This document shows, piece after piece, positions 34,197 through 43,800 of a DNA stretch of 64,000 bases. Every line of letters starts with the position of its first letter. The stretch's first letter is position 1. Made by a program: the position numbers and the translations under genes. The notes below the pieces were generated by a model that worked only from the letters and a program-made list of their open reading frames with translations, made no database searches and was not told the origin of the DNA. Source of the stretch: a bacterium (GTDB lineage: Bacteria > Myxococcota_A > Polyangia > Nannocystales > Nannocystaceae); contig JANSYI010000028.1 of the NCBI GenBank assembly GCA_024742475.1, positions 1 through 64,000 of the forward strand. The letters are read 5' to 3'.

Positions 34197-36721
34197 TCTG
34201 ATCGCGAGCGGGAACGCCGACGCGGCCACGCCGCGAGCCCCACCAGCAGCACGCCCAAGAGATCGGCCGCACCGGGACCGGTGTACGTGTTGCAGCCGCA
34301 CCCCGATGCGGACGCGCCGCCCTGGTCAGGGTCCGCGGAGTCCGTCGCCGTGGTCTCTGGGATGTCCGTGTCCTCGTCGCCGCCGCCGCTGCTGCTGCCG
34401 CCCTCGGCCTCCGCGGTCTCCACCCGCACGGCGACGGATTCCGTCGTGACGTTGCCCGCGTGGTCGACCGCTTCGAAGTCGACGATGTGTTCTCCGGGAG
34501 GCAGGTAGACGTCGAAAGCGAGCGCGCTGGGGTCGAGCGTCTCGCGAATGCCCAATGCGTCGACCCGGAGCTCGATGCCGGGGTTGGCCGAGTCATCCTC
34601 GACCCACAGGGAGAACGCGATCGGCTCGCCGGGCTCGACCTCGACGCCGGCCTCGGGGACACCCACGATTCTGGGCGGCAGAAAGTCTGGGCGGCGCTCG
34701 CCGAAGCGGGCGAGAAGCTCCGCGTGGGCGTCTTGCTGGCCTGACGGACAGAACTCGGCGTGGGCGTCCATGCACGTGGGACGGGTCGTCTCCGCCGAGA
34801 TGTCGATGCACCCGTCGACGAGGGCGGCCTCGGTACCGCTGGCGAACGGCGACATGACGGCGTCTTGCTCGATCACGTGGTCGAGGCCCCAGGCGTGTCC
34901 GGCCTCGTGCACGATCGTGTTGGCCAACGTCTCGGGCGTGCCGTCCTCGAACGCGAAGACCAGCTCGTTGTCGACGAGGTTGCCGCAGTCGATGGCGCAC
35001 GCAAACCCTCCGGCGGCCGCGTCGACGCCGATCTGCGCCGCGTGGCCGCCCACGAGCACCGTGGTGTAGGGCAGCGCGGCGGGCGGCCGCGCCTCCCACA
35101 CGACTCGAACGTCGAAGGGCTCGAGCAGCATCCGGACGCGCTCCATGACGGCGCCGACGAACACGTGGTGGGCCTCGCTTCCGGGGAAGTCGAACCCCGC
35201 GTCGATGCACGGCAGCTGGCCCAGGCGCCCATCGTCGCCGGGGCGAAGCGAGCCGCCGCCAAAGTTCACGTAGAGGGTCTGGGTGTGAGGCGCCGCGGAG
35301 CCGCGCGCTGGGGGCAAGTGCACCGGCGCGCGTGTGGGAGGGGAGCTGGCCTTCGGGGGCGCGATCGCGGGCAGGGTGAACTCGGCGACGAGGCCGACTT
35401 CGGCCTCCATGGACGCATGGGACTGCCCGGCGACGACGAACCGGTCCTCGCCGAGCCAGGCGAGGTCGCTGAACGAGTCCGAGAGGTGTGTCGGGCCGTC
35501 GAAGACGAGCTCGCGACCCCGGCCTCCCTGCGCGTCGAACTCGACGAGGACTGCGTCCACGTCCCAGTCCACGAACGTGGCGAGGGCCTGGCGGTGGCGA
35601 TACCCGGCGGCCACGACCGCGCCGGCTTCGGTTGCCGCGAGCGCGAAGAACCCGTCGCCGGTGGGGAGGGATCCTGCGTCGAACGCCTCCCACTGCAACG
35701 CCCCGTCGTGCGTGAACGATGCAACCCACCCGTCGGTGTCCCAGCCGTAGACGGTGTCGACGGCTCGGAAGGCGCGTCCGGCTAGTACGAGCCTGTCCTC
35801 CATCACGACGAGATCGAGGGACTCTGCGCGAAACGTCGAGCCTTCGGGAAGTCGGTGAACATCCCAGAGGGGCTCCCCCGAGCCCGGGTCGAGGCGCAGC
35901 ACGAAAGCGTCGTTGCCGACGATGCCCGTGGCGTACAGCCCGGCGCCCTCGCGGCTGACGAGCGCCTCGACGGACTCCGTGCCGCCGATGCGTGGAAAGT
36001 CGCGGCTCCACACCAGCGCGTCGGTGGCGAGCGCATACCGACCAAACCATCGGTCGGCGTCGTCATTGACCGTGGTGCCGCCCAGAAACAGGTCCCCATT
36101 GGCGGCGACGGCGACGGCCGTGAGGTGCTCGGTCTGCGGAAACAACGACTCCCCCACCGCCTGGCCGGCGTGGGTGTACGAGGCGAGGGCGCCCTGCCAC
36201 TGCGGCACGACACCCCGGCGACCCACCGCGATGACGCGGTCGCCCGTGACCGTCAGCGCGTCGAAGCGGCCCGAATCTGGGCCACCGGAGAACACCGACC
36301 AGCGCTGCCCCTCGGCGTCGTAGGCCGCGATGCGGCTGGCCCACTGCTGCCAAGCGTCTGCGCCGTGATGCAGCACGAACGTAGTGCCCGAGACGCGCTC
36401 GAGGTCGACGAACCACTCGTCTTGCAGCGCGCGTCCATCGAAGGTCTCCCAGACGAGCGGGGCTTGCTCGTCGCGACACGTCGCGGCGCACCCGTCTGCA
36501 TCGATGATGTTGCCGTCGTCGCACGACTCGTCGAGACTCTGCACGCCGTCGCCGCAGGTCGCCGCGGTACAGGCGGGCGTGCACGCACCGCCCGCGTCGT
36601 TGCCGAGCCCGAGGTCACAGGCCTCGCCAGGGTCGAGGACGCCGTCGCCACAGAACTCGGCGCGAGCGGGGCAGGGGAGGCCCAGCCCGACGACGACGAT
36701 CCATGGAATCCACCAACGCAA
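34160..36721 (-). CDS. Secreted metzincin-type metalloprotease, DUF4215 repeat and MYXO-CTERM tail
   Basis: 853 residues. A cleavable signal (IPWIVVVGLGLPCPARA) is followed by a DUF4215 repeat (CGDGVLDPGEACD, CGDGVQSLDESCDDGN) to about residue 80, and a beta-propeller-like or WD-type region (about 85-430, several FVVAG/VVAAG strands). The protease domain has HEAGHAWGLDH, the extended metzincin zinc site H-E-x-x-H-x-x-G-x-x-H, at about residues 610-620. An Ig-like domain, a Ser/Gly/Asp stalk and a Cys-Gly-Cys/transmembrane/Arg tail (GCGCNTYTG...LLVGLAAWPRRRSRSR) follow; this matches MYXO-CTERM sorting. It is expected to be surface-anchored. Its last 37 bp overlap the lipase gene. Confidence 0.85.
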   Translation of the reverse strand: MRWWIPWIVVVGLGLPCPARAEFCGDGVLDPGEACDLGLGNDAGGACTPACTAATCGDGVQSLDESCDDGNIIDADGCAATCRDEQAPLVWETFDGRALQDEWFVDLERVSGTTFVLHHGADAWQQWASRIAAYDAEGQRWSVFSGGPDSGRFDALTVTGDRVIAVGRRGVVPQWQGALASYTHAGQAVGESLFPQTEHLTAVAVAANGDLFLGGTTVNDDADRWFGRYALATDALVWSRDFPRIGGTESVEALVSREGAGLYATGIVGNDAFVLRLDPGSGEPLWDVHRLPEGSTFRAESLDLVVMEDRLVLAGRAFRAVDTVYGWDTDGWVASFTHDGALQWEAFDAGSLPTGDGFFALAATEAGAVVAAGYRHRQALATFVDWDVDAVLVEFDAQGGRGRELVFDGPTHLSDSFSDLAWLGEDRFVVAGQSHASMEAEVGLVAEFTLPAIAPPKASSPPTRAPVHLPPARGSAAPHTQTLYVNFGGGSLRPGDDGRLGQLPCIDAGFDFPGSEAHHVFVGAVMERVRMLLEPFDVRVVWEARPPAALPYTTVLVGGHAAQIGVDAAAGGFACAIDCGNLVDNELVFAFEDGTPETLANTIVHEAGHAWGLDHVIEQDAVMSPFASGTEAALVDGCIDISAETTRPTCMDAHAEFCPSGQQDAHAELLARFGERRPDFLPPRIVGVPEAGVEVEPGEPIAFSLWVEDDSANPGIELRVDALGIRETLDPSALAFDVYLPPGEHIVDFEAVDHAGNVTTESVAVRVETAEAEGGSSSGGGDEDTDIPETTATDSADPDQGGASASGCGCNTYTGPGAADLLGVLLVGLAAWPRRRSRSRSDHVPVSHPRIQR

Positions 36722-36781
36722 CCCCTCGACGCTGACACGAACCGCGCCGGCGTGACCAGCTGAATGTGACCGGCGCGCCGC

Positions 36782-38230
36782 TCATCGGGGCGCGGGGGGG
36801 ACGGGGGCCCCCTCGGCCAGCGCCAAGGTGACGCCGAGGATCAGCTCCGCAATGCCCGTCATGCCCTCGAGGTTGAGGGTCGAAAGCTCATCGGAGGTGC
36901 GGTGGTAGTCGTCGTGCAGGCCCGTGAAGAAGAACAGGACCGGCACCCCCATCCGGTACCAGTGGGCGTGGTCGCTGCGCCCCGTCACCGACGCCGGGTG
37001 CACGATCTTCAGCGAAGCGGGCGCTTCGGCGGCGATGAGGGCTGGCCAGGCTGCGCTCGTCTTCTCGCCGCCGACCTGCAGCCCCTCCTCGCCGAGTCGG
37101 CCGACCATGTCCATGTTGAGCATCGCGACGACCGTGCCGCTGGAGAACGGCGCGGCGGCGGGAGGATGTTCGGCGAGCGCTCTCGAGCCGTGCAGGCCGA
37201 GCTCCTCGGCGGCGAAGCTCGCGAACACGATCGTGCGCTTGGGTCGGTAGCCGCTCGAGCCCATGGCCCGGGCGATGTTCATGAGCACGGACGTGCCGCT
37301 GGCGTTGTCGTCGGCGCCGTTGCAGATCGCGTCGTCGGGGTCGGCATCGTCGGAGGGGCCTCGGCAGAACGTGCCGAACTCCTTGGTGCCGATGTGGTCG
37401 TAGTGCGCGCCGAGGAGCACGATCTCCTCGGGGTGTTCGCTGCCTTCGATCCAGGCGAGCACGTTGGGCGCGGTGCCGGTCTTGTCGACCTCGGACCGGG
37501 TCAGCGAGACCTTCAGGTTGGCAACCTCGGCGGCCTTGCGCGGCGCGTCGGTGACGATGCCGAGCGTCTCGCGCGCTGTCTGGGGGGAGATGAACGCGGC
37601 GGAGATGGGGCCCTCGGTAACCGGCGCGGCGGCGGAGCTGGCGTCGCCGACGAGCAGCACCGCGCTCGCGCCGGCGTCGGCCAACGCCTTGATCCGCGCA
37701 GGGAGGTCGCCGGACGGAGCGGGGGTGAGGACGGGGCGTCCCTTCACACCATCGACGCTGTCGGCCGCGACCCAGACCGGTGGCCCGACCACCGCACGGC
37801 GCGGGCCGAAGAACGCCGGCACGACCTCGGCCTCGGGGAGCTGGACGGTGTCGGCCTCGCGCTCGAGCCAGAGGTAGAAGCCGTCGCCGGGTTTCTTGCC
37901 CGCGGGGTACTCGAAGTCGACGAGGAAGCTGTCGCCCACCGGGCGCAGTCCCGCGGCTTCGTGGCTCTTTGCGATGTAGTTCGCCGCCAGCGATAGATGC
38001 TCGAGGTCCTTGGTGAAGCGCCCCGCCCAGCCGTCGTCGGCGAGCACCTCGATGTCTTCGACGAGGCGCTGTGGGTCGAGCGCCACGTTGACCTGCGCGG
38101 CAGGGGTTGCGTCGGCGGGGGACGCTGGCCCACCCGCGGACCCGCGTTCGCAGGCCGGAAGGACGATGAGCGAGAGCGCGAGGGTCCAGGACGAAGCGCG
38201 GGACATCGGGGCCGCACGATACACGCTCAT
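36782..38230 (-). CDS. M28-family zinc aminopeptidase lipoprotein
   Basis: 482 residues. Lipobox LIVLPAC. A peptidase M28 domain with all zinc and catalytic residues: GAHYDHIG, NGADDNASGTSVLM, SFAAEELGLHGS, MLNMDMVGRL, and HDDYHRTSDE. A PA-type insertion lies within the sequence (about residues 130-230). It cleaves N-terminal residues from peptides in the envelope. Its ATG overlaps the previous stop (ATGA), so it is coupled to the small gene at 38227. The neighbours are secretion and surface proteins, so nutrition from extracellular peptides is likely. Confidence 0.88.
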   Translation of the reverse strand: MSVYRAAPMSRASSWTLALSLIVLPACERGSAGGPASPADATPAAQVNVALDPQRLVEDIEVLADDGWAGRFTKDLEHLSLAANYIAKSHEAAGLRPVGDSFLVDFEYPAGKKPGDGFYLWLEREADTVQLPEAEVVPAFFGPRRAVVGPPVWVAADSVDGVKGRPVLTPAPSGDLPARIKALADAGASAVLLVGDASSAAAPVTEGPISAAFISPQTARETLGIVTDAPRKAAEVANLKVSLTRSEVDKTGTAPNVLAWIEGSEHPEEIVLLGAHYDHIGTKEFGTFCRGPSDDADPDDAICNGADDNASGTSVLMNIARAMGSSGYRPKRTIVFASFAAEELGLHGSRALAEHPPAAAPFSSGTVVAMLNMDMVGRLGEEGLQVGGEKTSAAWPALIAAEAPASLKIVHPASVTGRSDHAHWYRMGVPVLFFFTGLHDDYHRTSDELSTLNLEGMTGIAELILGVTLALAEGAPVPPAPR

Positions 38231-38625
38231 CCATCGAGCGGGGCCGGGCTCCACGACTCGCTGCCCCACAGCTCGGCTCGCTCGTCGAGGAACGTGAGCA
38301 GGTCGAAGCAGGCGTCGAGGGCCTCGGCGGGCGCGTCGTCCAGGTGCGTCTCGAGCCGCCGCAGCGCAGCGCCGAGGCGGCCGAGATCGTCGACCCCGAC
38401 CTCGAGCAGCGCACGCCGGCCCAGCTCGAGCGCCAGGGTCGTGGCGTCCTTGCGCACGGCCAGGAGCTGCTCGCGAAGGTCATCGTTGAGCGCGTCGCGA
38501 GCCCGCTCGTCGAGCAGATGCGCAAAGACCGGCCGCATCCGCTGCTTGCTCTGCATGGACGCGATGGTTCGATCTCGCTCGCGAAGGGCGGCGTAGCGGG
38601 CTCTCGCTGAGGCGGCGTCGATCAT
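38227..38625 (-). CDS. Small helical protein, unknown
   Basis: 132 residues, strongly helical and charged (ARARYAALRERDRTIASMQS, RARDALNDDLREQLLAVRK, ATTLALELGRRALLEVGVDD). No signal, no membrane segment, no known motif. The ATG at 38625 has no strong ribosome site. It is translationally coupled to the M28 peptidase by a 4-base overlap and is divergent from the esterase at 38715. It may be a chaperone or a regulator; nothing supports a specific function. Confidence 0.6.
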   Translation of the reverse strand: MIDAASARARYAALRERDRTIASMQSKQRMRPVFAHLLDERARDALNDDLREQLLAVRKDATTLALELGRRALLEVGVDDLGRLGAALRRLETHLDDAPAEALDACFDLLTFLDERAELWGSESWSPAPLDG

Positions 38626-38714
38626 GGCAAGCGTCCTGTGAGCGGCGGCTGCGGCCGAGGGGCCCCGCCGATGGAGTCCGGGGGTGCCGCTACCGAACCT
38701 GCCCTGAGACTGGC

Positions 38715-39914
38715 ATGATGCGAGCTACCGTGCAGAAGACTTGGCTTGTTGGGGGGTTGACGGCGTTCGTGACGCTGTGTGGGTGTGCTGCGGATTCGGA
38801 CGACTCGGCGGCGGAAGGGACGTCGAGCTCGAGCGGCGCGACGACGACCGGCGCGCCGGCGACGACGGATCCCGGCACCGAGACTTCGGACTCGGCGTCG
38901 GCGTCGGCGTCCGAGACGACGGTCAGCGCGGACTCGTCGAGCGGGGGGTCGGCGGAAGAGACCACGGACCCGGGCACCAGCGGGGGGCCCATCGAGCCCA
39001 CGGATCCGTTCGACTACCTGTGCGGAAGCACGCCGCCGGACGATGCCGAGGCCCCGGCGCCGCTGCCCGCTCCCAGCGGTGAGTGCCCTGCCTTCGTGCC
39101 CGGGGTGAACACGTTCGCCAGCTCGGGCGAAGCGCGCGAGGTCATCGTGGTCGCGCCCTCGGACCTCCAGCCCGACGAGCAGCTCCCGGTGGCCATGCTT
39201 TGGCACTGGCTCGGAGGTAGCGCGGAGGACTTCATCGAAGTGGCCGAGGTGCAAAGCGCGGTCGATCAGTTCCGGTTCCTCGCGCTGGTCGCCGTCGACA
39301 AGGGCGACCTGTTGTTCCGGTGGCCGTTCACCACCGTCGACAGCGACGCGCGGGTGCAGGAGGAATTCGTCTACTTCGACGATCTGCTTGCATGCGCCGC
39401 CGAGTCGTATCCGATCGACAACACGTGCGTGACGAGCGTCGGGGTGAGCGCGGGGGCACTGTTCACCTCGCAGCTGGGCTGGGCGCGAAGCGAGTACCTC
39501 GCGTCGATCGTCTCGCTGTCCGGCGGCACGGGCGGCTTGGTGCGTGAATGGGGCGGCGCCGAGCACATCCTCCCAGCGATGGTGCTGTGGGGCGGGCCCG
39601 AGGACTTCTGCATCGCGGTCGATTTCGCCGAGACGTCCGCGAACCTCGAGGCCGAGCTCGAGGCGGATGGACATGCGGTCATCGAGTGCGAACACAACTG
39701 TGGCCATGCCGCGCCGCCCTTCGAGACTCCCGACCCCGAGCTCACGCCGTTCGCAGGCATGTGGCGGTTCTTCCTCGACCACCCCTACTGGCTCGGTCCC
39801 GGGGAGAGCCCGTGGCAGACCGACCAGCCGACGTTCTCCCCGCAGTGGTGCTCGGTCGGGGTGGGATCGTCGACCCCGCGCGAGGGCAAGTGCCCCGACG
39901 GACCGGGCTGCTGA
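38715..39914 (+). CDS. Surface lipoprotein esterase-like protein
   Basis: 399 residues. Signal with lipobox FVTLCGC; a long Ser/Thr/Asp/Gly stalk (about 26-100). The folded part has VGVSAGALFTSQLG with the G-x-S-x-G nucleophile Ser and a later CGHAAPP near the catalytic His, so the alpha/beta hydrolase fold (LpqC/PHB-depolymerase type) is likely. It resembles the esterase at 56927 in order of motifs and in the cysteine pattern. The substrate is unknown; polyester or feruloyl ester cleavage is possible. Two consecutive ATGs occur (38715, 38718). Confidence 0.75.
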   Translation: MMRATVQKTWLVGGLTAFVTLCGCAADSDDSAAEGTSSSSGATTTGAPATTDPGTETSDSASASASETTVSADSSSGGSAEETTDPGTSGGPIEPTDPFDYLCGSTPPDDAEAPAPLPAPSGECPAFVPGVNTFASSGEAREVIVVAPSDLQPDEQLPVAMLWHWLGGSAEDFIEVAEVQSAVDQFRFLALVAVDKGDLLFRWPFTTVDSDARVQEEFVYFDDLLACAAESYPIDNTCVTSVGVSAGALFTSQLGWARSEYLASIVSLSGGTGGLVREWGGAEHILPAMVLWGGPEDFCIAVDFAETSANLEAELEADGHAVIECEHNCGHAAPPFETPDPELTPFAGMWRFFLDHPYWLGPGESPWQTDQPTFSPQWCSVGVGSSTPREGKCPDGPGC

Positions 39915-39973
39915 GCGCGCGCGAGCCTCGGCGTGCTGCTCAGCCAGCGTCGAGGTAGTACAGTGCGCGCCGC

Positions 39974-40753
39974 ATGGGCGAGCTGACGATCACCACCTGG
40001 AATGTGAACTCCATCCGGGCCCGACTCGACCACGTCTCGGAGTACCTCGCCGAGCACGAGCCGGACATCGTATGCCTGCAGGAGACCAAGGTCGAAGACG
40101 CGCTCTTCCCCAAGGTGCCGTTCCTCGAGCTGGGCTACGAGGTGACGATTCACGGTGGCCGCGCCTTGTGTGGGGTTGCCACGCTGACCAAGTCCAAGCC
40201 CGCCGAGACCCACTCGGGGTTCCTCGAGGGGCCCGATGACCGACACCCTCGCATCCTCAACGTGCTCGTGGGCGGCGTGCGGGTCTACAACCTCTACGTG
40301 CCCAACGGGACCTCGCTGGGCACCGAGCCGTTCGAGTTCAAGCTCGCTTGGCTGGAGCGGCTGCGCGAGGAGATCGCGAGCCACTACTCGCCCGAGGAGG
40401 ACATCGTCGTGGTCGGCGACTTCAACATCGCGCTCGAGGATCGCGACGTCTACGACCCGGACGCGCTTCGGGGCAAGATGCTGTTCACCGACGAGGAGAA
40501 GGCTCGGCTGCAGGCGATCCTCGAGTTCGGGTTCACCGACTGCTTTCGCAAGCACGAGCCCGGGCCCGGGCACTACACTTGGTTCGACTACCGGACTCAG
40601 GGCTTCGAGCGCAACGAGGGCTTCCGTATCGACCACGTGTACGCGACCGGGTCGATGGCCGAACGCTGCGTGAAGGTCGTGCACGATCCCAAGCCCCGCG
40701 GCTGGGATACGCCGAGCGACCACCTCCCGGTCACCGCGACGTTCAGCGTCTGA
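39974..40753 (+). CDS. xthA: Exodeoxyribonuclease III
   Basis: 259 residues, whole EEP domain. LTITTWNVNSIRARLDHV has the early Asn; VCLQETKV has the catalytic Glu; VVVGDFNIALEDRDVYD has the metal Asp/Asn; SDHLPVTATF has the final Asp-His pair. It is an apurinic/apyrimidinic endonuclease and 3'-5' exonuclease in base-excision repair. It is followed by a strong hairpin at 40762. Confidence 0.95.
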   Translation: MGELTITTWNVNSIRARLDHVSEYLAEHEPDIVCLQETKVEDALFPKVPFLELGYEVTIHGGRALCGVATLTKSKPAETHSGFLEGPDDRHPRILNVLVGGVRVYNLYVPNGTSLGTEPFEFKLAWLERLREEIASHYSPEEDIVVVGDFNIALEDRDVYDPDALRGKMLFTDEEKARLQAILEFGFTDCFRKHEPGPGHYTWFDYRTQGFERNEGFRIDHVYATGSMAERCVKVVHDPKPRGWDTPSDHLPVTATFSV

Positions 40754-40761
40754 ATTGCCGA

Positions 40762-40796
40762 CGCCACCGCCTGCCCGAGGGCAGGTGACGGTGGCG
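40762..40796. terminator. Convergent terminator hairpin
   Basis: CGCCACCGCCTGCCC pairs with GGGCAGG-TGA-CGGTGGCG, a 15-bp stem with one bulge, between the convergent xthA and SCP2 genes. A bidirectional terminator is likely. Confidence 0.7.
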
Positions 40797-40819
40797 CTTG
40801 GGAGATGCCCTGAGGGGGG

Positions 40820-41119
40820 CTACTTGATGATGTTGCCAAGCTTCATGGCGACGGCCATGTCACCCTCGAGCTGAAGCTTGCCCAGCGAGAACGCGGCCAT
40901 GGGGTCGAGATCGCCACCGATCATCGCCTCGAGGTCCTCCAAGGACAGCTTCACGGTGCACGCTGCGTCCGTGTCTTCGTTGGTGACCACGTTGGGGACG
41001 GTGTTGGCGTCGAGGAAGATGACGCCGTCGTCACCGCAGTCGAACTTCAGGGTCGATGCGAGGCCGCAGTCCTCGCCGACCTTCTCTTTGATCTTCGTCG
41101 TCGCCGATTCGATGCTCAT
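40820..41119 (-). CDS. SCP2 sterol-carrier-like protein
   Basis: 99 residues. The pattern of a sterol carrier protein 2 domain is visible: a central FLDANTVPNVVTNEDTDAAC beta segment, LSLEDLEAMIGGDLDPMAAF, and KLQLEGDMAVAMKLGNIIK at the end (a typical G-K-x-x-x-x-G-D lipid-pocket helix region). It binds acyl-CoA or sterol-like lipids. It faces the acyl-CoA operon across a 158-bp divergent gap, so it may deliver substrate to it. The start is ATG 41119, after discarding a longer in-frame start at 41137. Confidence 0.82.
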   Translation of the reverse strand: MSIESATTKIKEKVGEDCGLASTLKFDCGDDGVIFLDANTVPNVVTNEDTDAACTVKLSLEDLEAMIGGDLDPMAAFSLGKLQLEGDMAVAMKLGNIIK

Positions 41120-41277
41120 CGCCCACGTTCCTACCATCCCGCGCGCGGTTCATCCATCCTGCGTGTTTGCAGTCGGAGCCTGCGGTCGTGGCGACGATGC
41201 GAATCTGCAGGCGAGCCCGGTTGCGCTCTGGCCCGCTGGCCTCGATAGCATCGCGTGGGTTGGAGGACCCAGCGCGC

Positions 41278-42159
41278 ATGACGTATCGATCCGTGTTTCG
41301 TTCGGGGTTGTTCGAGGGCCAGACGATCGTCGTGACCGGTGGAGGAAGCGGCATCGGCCGCTGCACCGCGCACGAGCTCGCCTCGCTCGGTGCGACCGTC
41401 ATTCTCATCGGTCGCAAGCGCGACAAGCTCGAGCGCGTCGCGGCCGAGATCGGTGAGGACGGGGGCAAGGCCGACCTCGAGCCGCTCGACATCCGTGACG
41501 AGGAACGCGTCAAGGCCGTGGTGAAGGCGCTGCTCGAGCGACACGACGCCATCGACGGTCTGGTCAACAACGCCGGCGGGCAGTACCCGGCACCGCTGGC
41601 GATGATCAATCAAAAGGGGTTCGAGACGGTCGTACGCACCAACCTCGTCGGCGGCTTCTTGGTGGCACGCGAGGTGTTCATGCAGTGCATGAACCGTCGC
41701 GGCGGTGCCATCGTGAACATCGTCGCGGACATGTGGAAGGGCATGCCGGGCATGGGGCACTCGGGCGCCGCGAGAGCGGGCATGGTCAACTTCACGAAGA
41801 CCGCGGCCGTCGAGTGGGCAGCCGCTGGCGTCCGCGTCAACGCCCTGGCGCCGGGGTGGGTCGCCAGCAGCGGCATGGACACCTACGACGGCGCGGCCAA
41901 GGCGATGATCCCCAAGCTCGCCGAGTCGGTCCCGCTCAAGCGACTCTCGACGGAGGCGGAGATCAGCGCGGGCATCTGCTTCCTGCTGAGCGAAGCGGCC
42001 GCGTTCATCACCGGCATCACGCTGCCGGTCGACGGAGGCGCGCCGCTGTTCAACAGCGTCTGGCCCACACCCAAACACGACGCGTCCAAGCCCTACGACG
42101 GGTTCCATCGCGCCGTGACGCCCAAAGTCCTCGAAGAACTCGAAAAGGAGAGCGAGTAG
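41278..42159 (+). CDS. SDR-family 2,4-dienoyl/enoyl-CoA reductase-like protein
   Basis: 293 residues. Nucleotide site VTGGGSGIGR; NNAGG loop; segment HSGAARAGMVNFTKTAAVEW. In typical SDRs a Tyr sits four residues before Lys; here it is A-G-M-V. The pattern resembles the mammalian peroxisomal trans-2-enoyl-CoA reductase and 2,4-dienoyl-CoA reductase (HSGAARAGVYNLTK). It probably uses NADPH. It heads the acyl-CoA operon; the stop abuts the next ATG. It has the same place as atuB or atuG in pseudomonads, but I cannot call either. Confidence 0.8.
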   Translation: MTYRSVFRSGLFEGQTIVVTGGGSGIGRCTAHELASLGATVILIGRKRDKLERVAAEIGEDGGKADLEPLDIRDEERVKAVVKALLERHDAIDGLVNNAGGQYPAPLAMINQKGFETVVRTNLVGGFLVAREVFMQCMNRRGGAIVNIVADMWKGMPGMGHSGAARAGMVNFTKTAAVEWAAAGVRVNALAPGWVASSGMDTYDGAAKAMIPKLAESVPLKRLSTEAEISAGICFLLSEAAAFITGITLPVDGGAPLFNSVWPTPKHDASKPYDGFHRAVTPKVLEELEKESE

Positions 42160-43776
42160 ATGCCCCGCTTGCGGTCGAAGATCGACGCCAAATCCGAAAC
42201 GTTCGCCCGCAACCGGGAGGCGATGCTGTCGTTGGTCAGCGAGTTCCGCGCGCTCGAAGGCAAGGTCCGCGAGCACTCGGCGTCCAAGGCAGCGAAGTTT
42301 CAAAAGCGTGGTCAGCTTCTGCCAAGGCAGAGGGTCGAGCGCCTGCTCGACCGGGGCTCGCCCTTCCTCGAGCTGTCGACGTTGGCCGGGTACAAGATGC
42401 ACGATGACGACGGGAAGTCGTCGATCGCCGGTGGCAGCAACATCATCGGCATCGGCTTCGTGCAGGGCCGCCGCACGCTGGTCTCCGCCTCCGACAGCGC
42501 GATCAAGGGCGGCGCGATCTCTCCGATGGGCTTGCGAAAGACGCTGCGCGCCCAGGAGATCGCGCTCGAGAACAAGCTGCCGACGATCAACCTCGTCGAG
42601 AGCGCGGGGGCGAACCTCATCTACCAGAGCGAGCTCTTCGTCGAAGGCGGGCGCGTGTTCGCCAACATGGCGCGGCTCTCGGCGGCCGGCCTGCCGCTCA
42701 TCACGGTCGTGCATGGCTCATCCACCGCCGGCGGCGCCTACATCCCCGGGCTGTCCGACTACGTGGTCGTCGTACGCGGGCGCTCCAAGATCTTCTTGGC
42801 CGGTCCGCCACTGGTCAAGGCCGCGCTCGGCGAAGACGCAGACGAAGAGGCGCTCGGCGGCGCCGAGATGCACGCCAAGGTTGCGGGCACGGCGGAGTAC
42901 ATCGCCGAGTCCGACGGTGACGCGATCGCCCTCGCCCGCGAGCTCATGGACAAGCTCAACTGGGACCGGACCCAGACGTCTGCGCCCGCGCCGGTCGTGC
43001 CGCCGCGCTACGACCCCGACGAGCTCGCCGGCGCCGTGCCGGTCGACTACGGCGAGCCCTACGACGTTCGCGAGATCATCGCGCGCGTCGTCGATGGGTC
43101 CGACTTCCTCGACTTCGGCCGCGACTACGGGCCGCAGACCGTCTGCGGCCACGCGCGGATCGAAGGCCACGCGTGCGGCATCATCGGCAACAACGGGCCG
43201 ATCTTCGCCGACGGCGCGACGAAGGCCGGGCACTTCATTCAGGCCTGCTGCCAGTCCGGAACGCCGATCATCTACCTGCAGAACACCACGGGGTTCATGG
43301 TGGGGACGCAGGCCGAGCAGGCGGGCATCGTCAAGCACGGCGCCAAGATGATCCAGGCGGTCGCCAACGCGACGGTTCCGCAGATCACCATGCTCGTGGG
43401 TGGGGCGTTCGGCGCTGGTAACTACGGCATGTGCGGACGCGCCTTCGACCCGCGCTTCATCTTCGCCTGGCCCAACGCGCGCATCTCGGTGATGGGGGGC
43501 GCGCAGGCGGCCAAGGTCATGGAGATCATCACCGTCGCCAAGTTCGCCCGGCAGGGGGTCGAAATCCCGCCGGAGAACCTGGAGAAGATGACCGGCGCCA
43601 TCGCCGACAAGCTCGACTCCGAGTCGGGCGCACTCTTCGCGTCGGCCCGTATCTGGGACGACGGCATCATCGATCCCCGAGACACTCGGCGCGTGCTGGG
43701 CATGTCGCTGGCCACCTGCAGAGAGGCAGCGACGCGCACCGTCAACCCGAACACCTTCGGCGTCGCCCGCTTCTAA
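42160..43776 (+). CDS. Acyl-CoA carboxylase, carboxyltransferase (beta) subunit
   Basis: 538 residues. Two crotonase-type halves (N and C), with GGSNIIGIGFVQGRRTLVSA, IKGGAISPMGLRKTLRAQEI, GSSTAGGAYIPGLSDYVVVV and MLVGGAFGAGNYGMCGRAFD. The GGAF/AGNYGM region forms the biotin/CoA active site. The sequence resembles methylcrotonyl-CoA or geranyl-CoA carboxylase beta rather than acetyl-CoA carboxylase. It uses the carboxyl-biotin of the alpha subunit encoded four genes on. The acceptor is probably a 3-methyl-branched enoyl-CoA. Zero-base spacing to the SDR gene. Confidence 0.9.
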   Translation: MPRLRSKIDAKSETFARNREAMLSLVSEFRALEGKVREHSASKAAKFQKRGQLLPRQRVERLLDRGSPFLELSTLAGYKMHDDDGKSSIAGGSNIIGIGFVQGRRTLVSASDSAIKGGAISPMGLRKTLRAQEIALENKLPTINLVESAGANLIYQSELFVEGGRVFANMARLSAAGLPLITVVHGSSTAGGAYIPGLSDYVVVVRGRSKIFLAGPPLVKAALGEDADEEALGGAEMHAKVAGTAEYIAESDGDAIALARELMDKLNWDRTQTSAPAPVVPPRYDPDELAGAVPVDYGEPYDVREIIARVVDGSDFLDFGRDYGPQTVCGHARIEGHACGIIGNNGPIFADGATKAGHFIQACCQSGTPIIYLQNTTGFMVGTQAEQAGIVKHGAKMIQAVANATVPQITMLVGGAFGAGNYGMCGRAFDPRFIFAWPNARISVMGGAQAAKVMEIITVAKFARQGVEIPPENLEKMTGAIADKLDSESGALFASARIWDDGIIDPRDTRRVLGMSLATCREAATRTVNPNTFGVARF

Positions 43777-43800
43777 CCCCCAACCGCATCAGGAGTCCCC

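Noticed and set aside
42160..43776. Propionyl-CoA or acetyl-CoA carboxylase beta subunit
   Set aside because: Operon company (isovaleryl-type dehydrogenase and crotonase hydratase) and motif type favour methylcrotonyl/geranyl-type; not excluded without a phylogeny.
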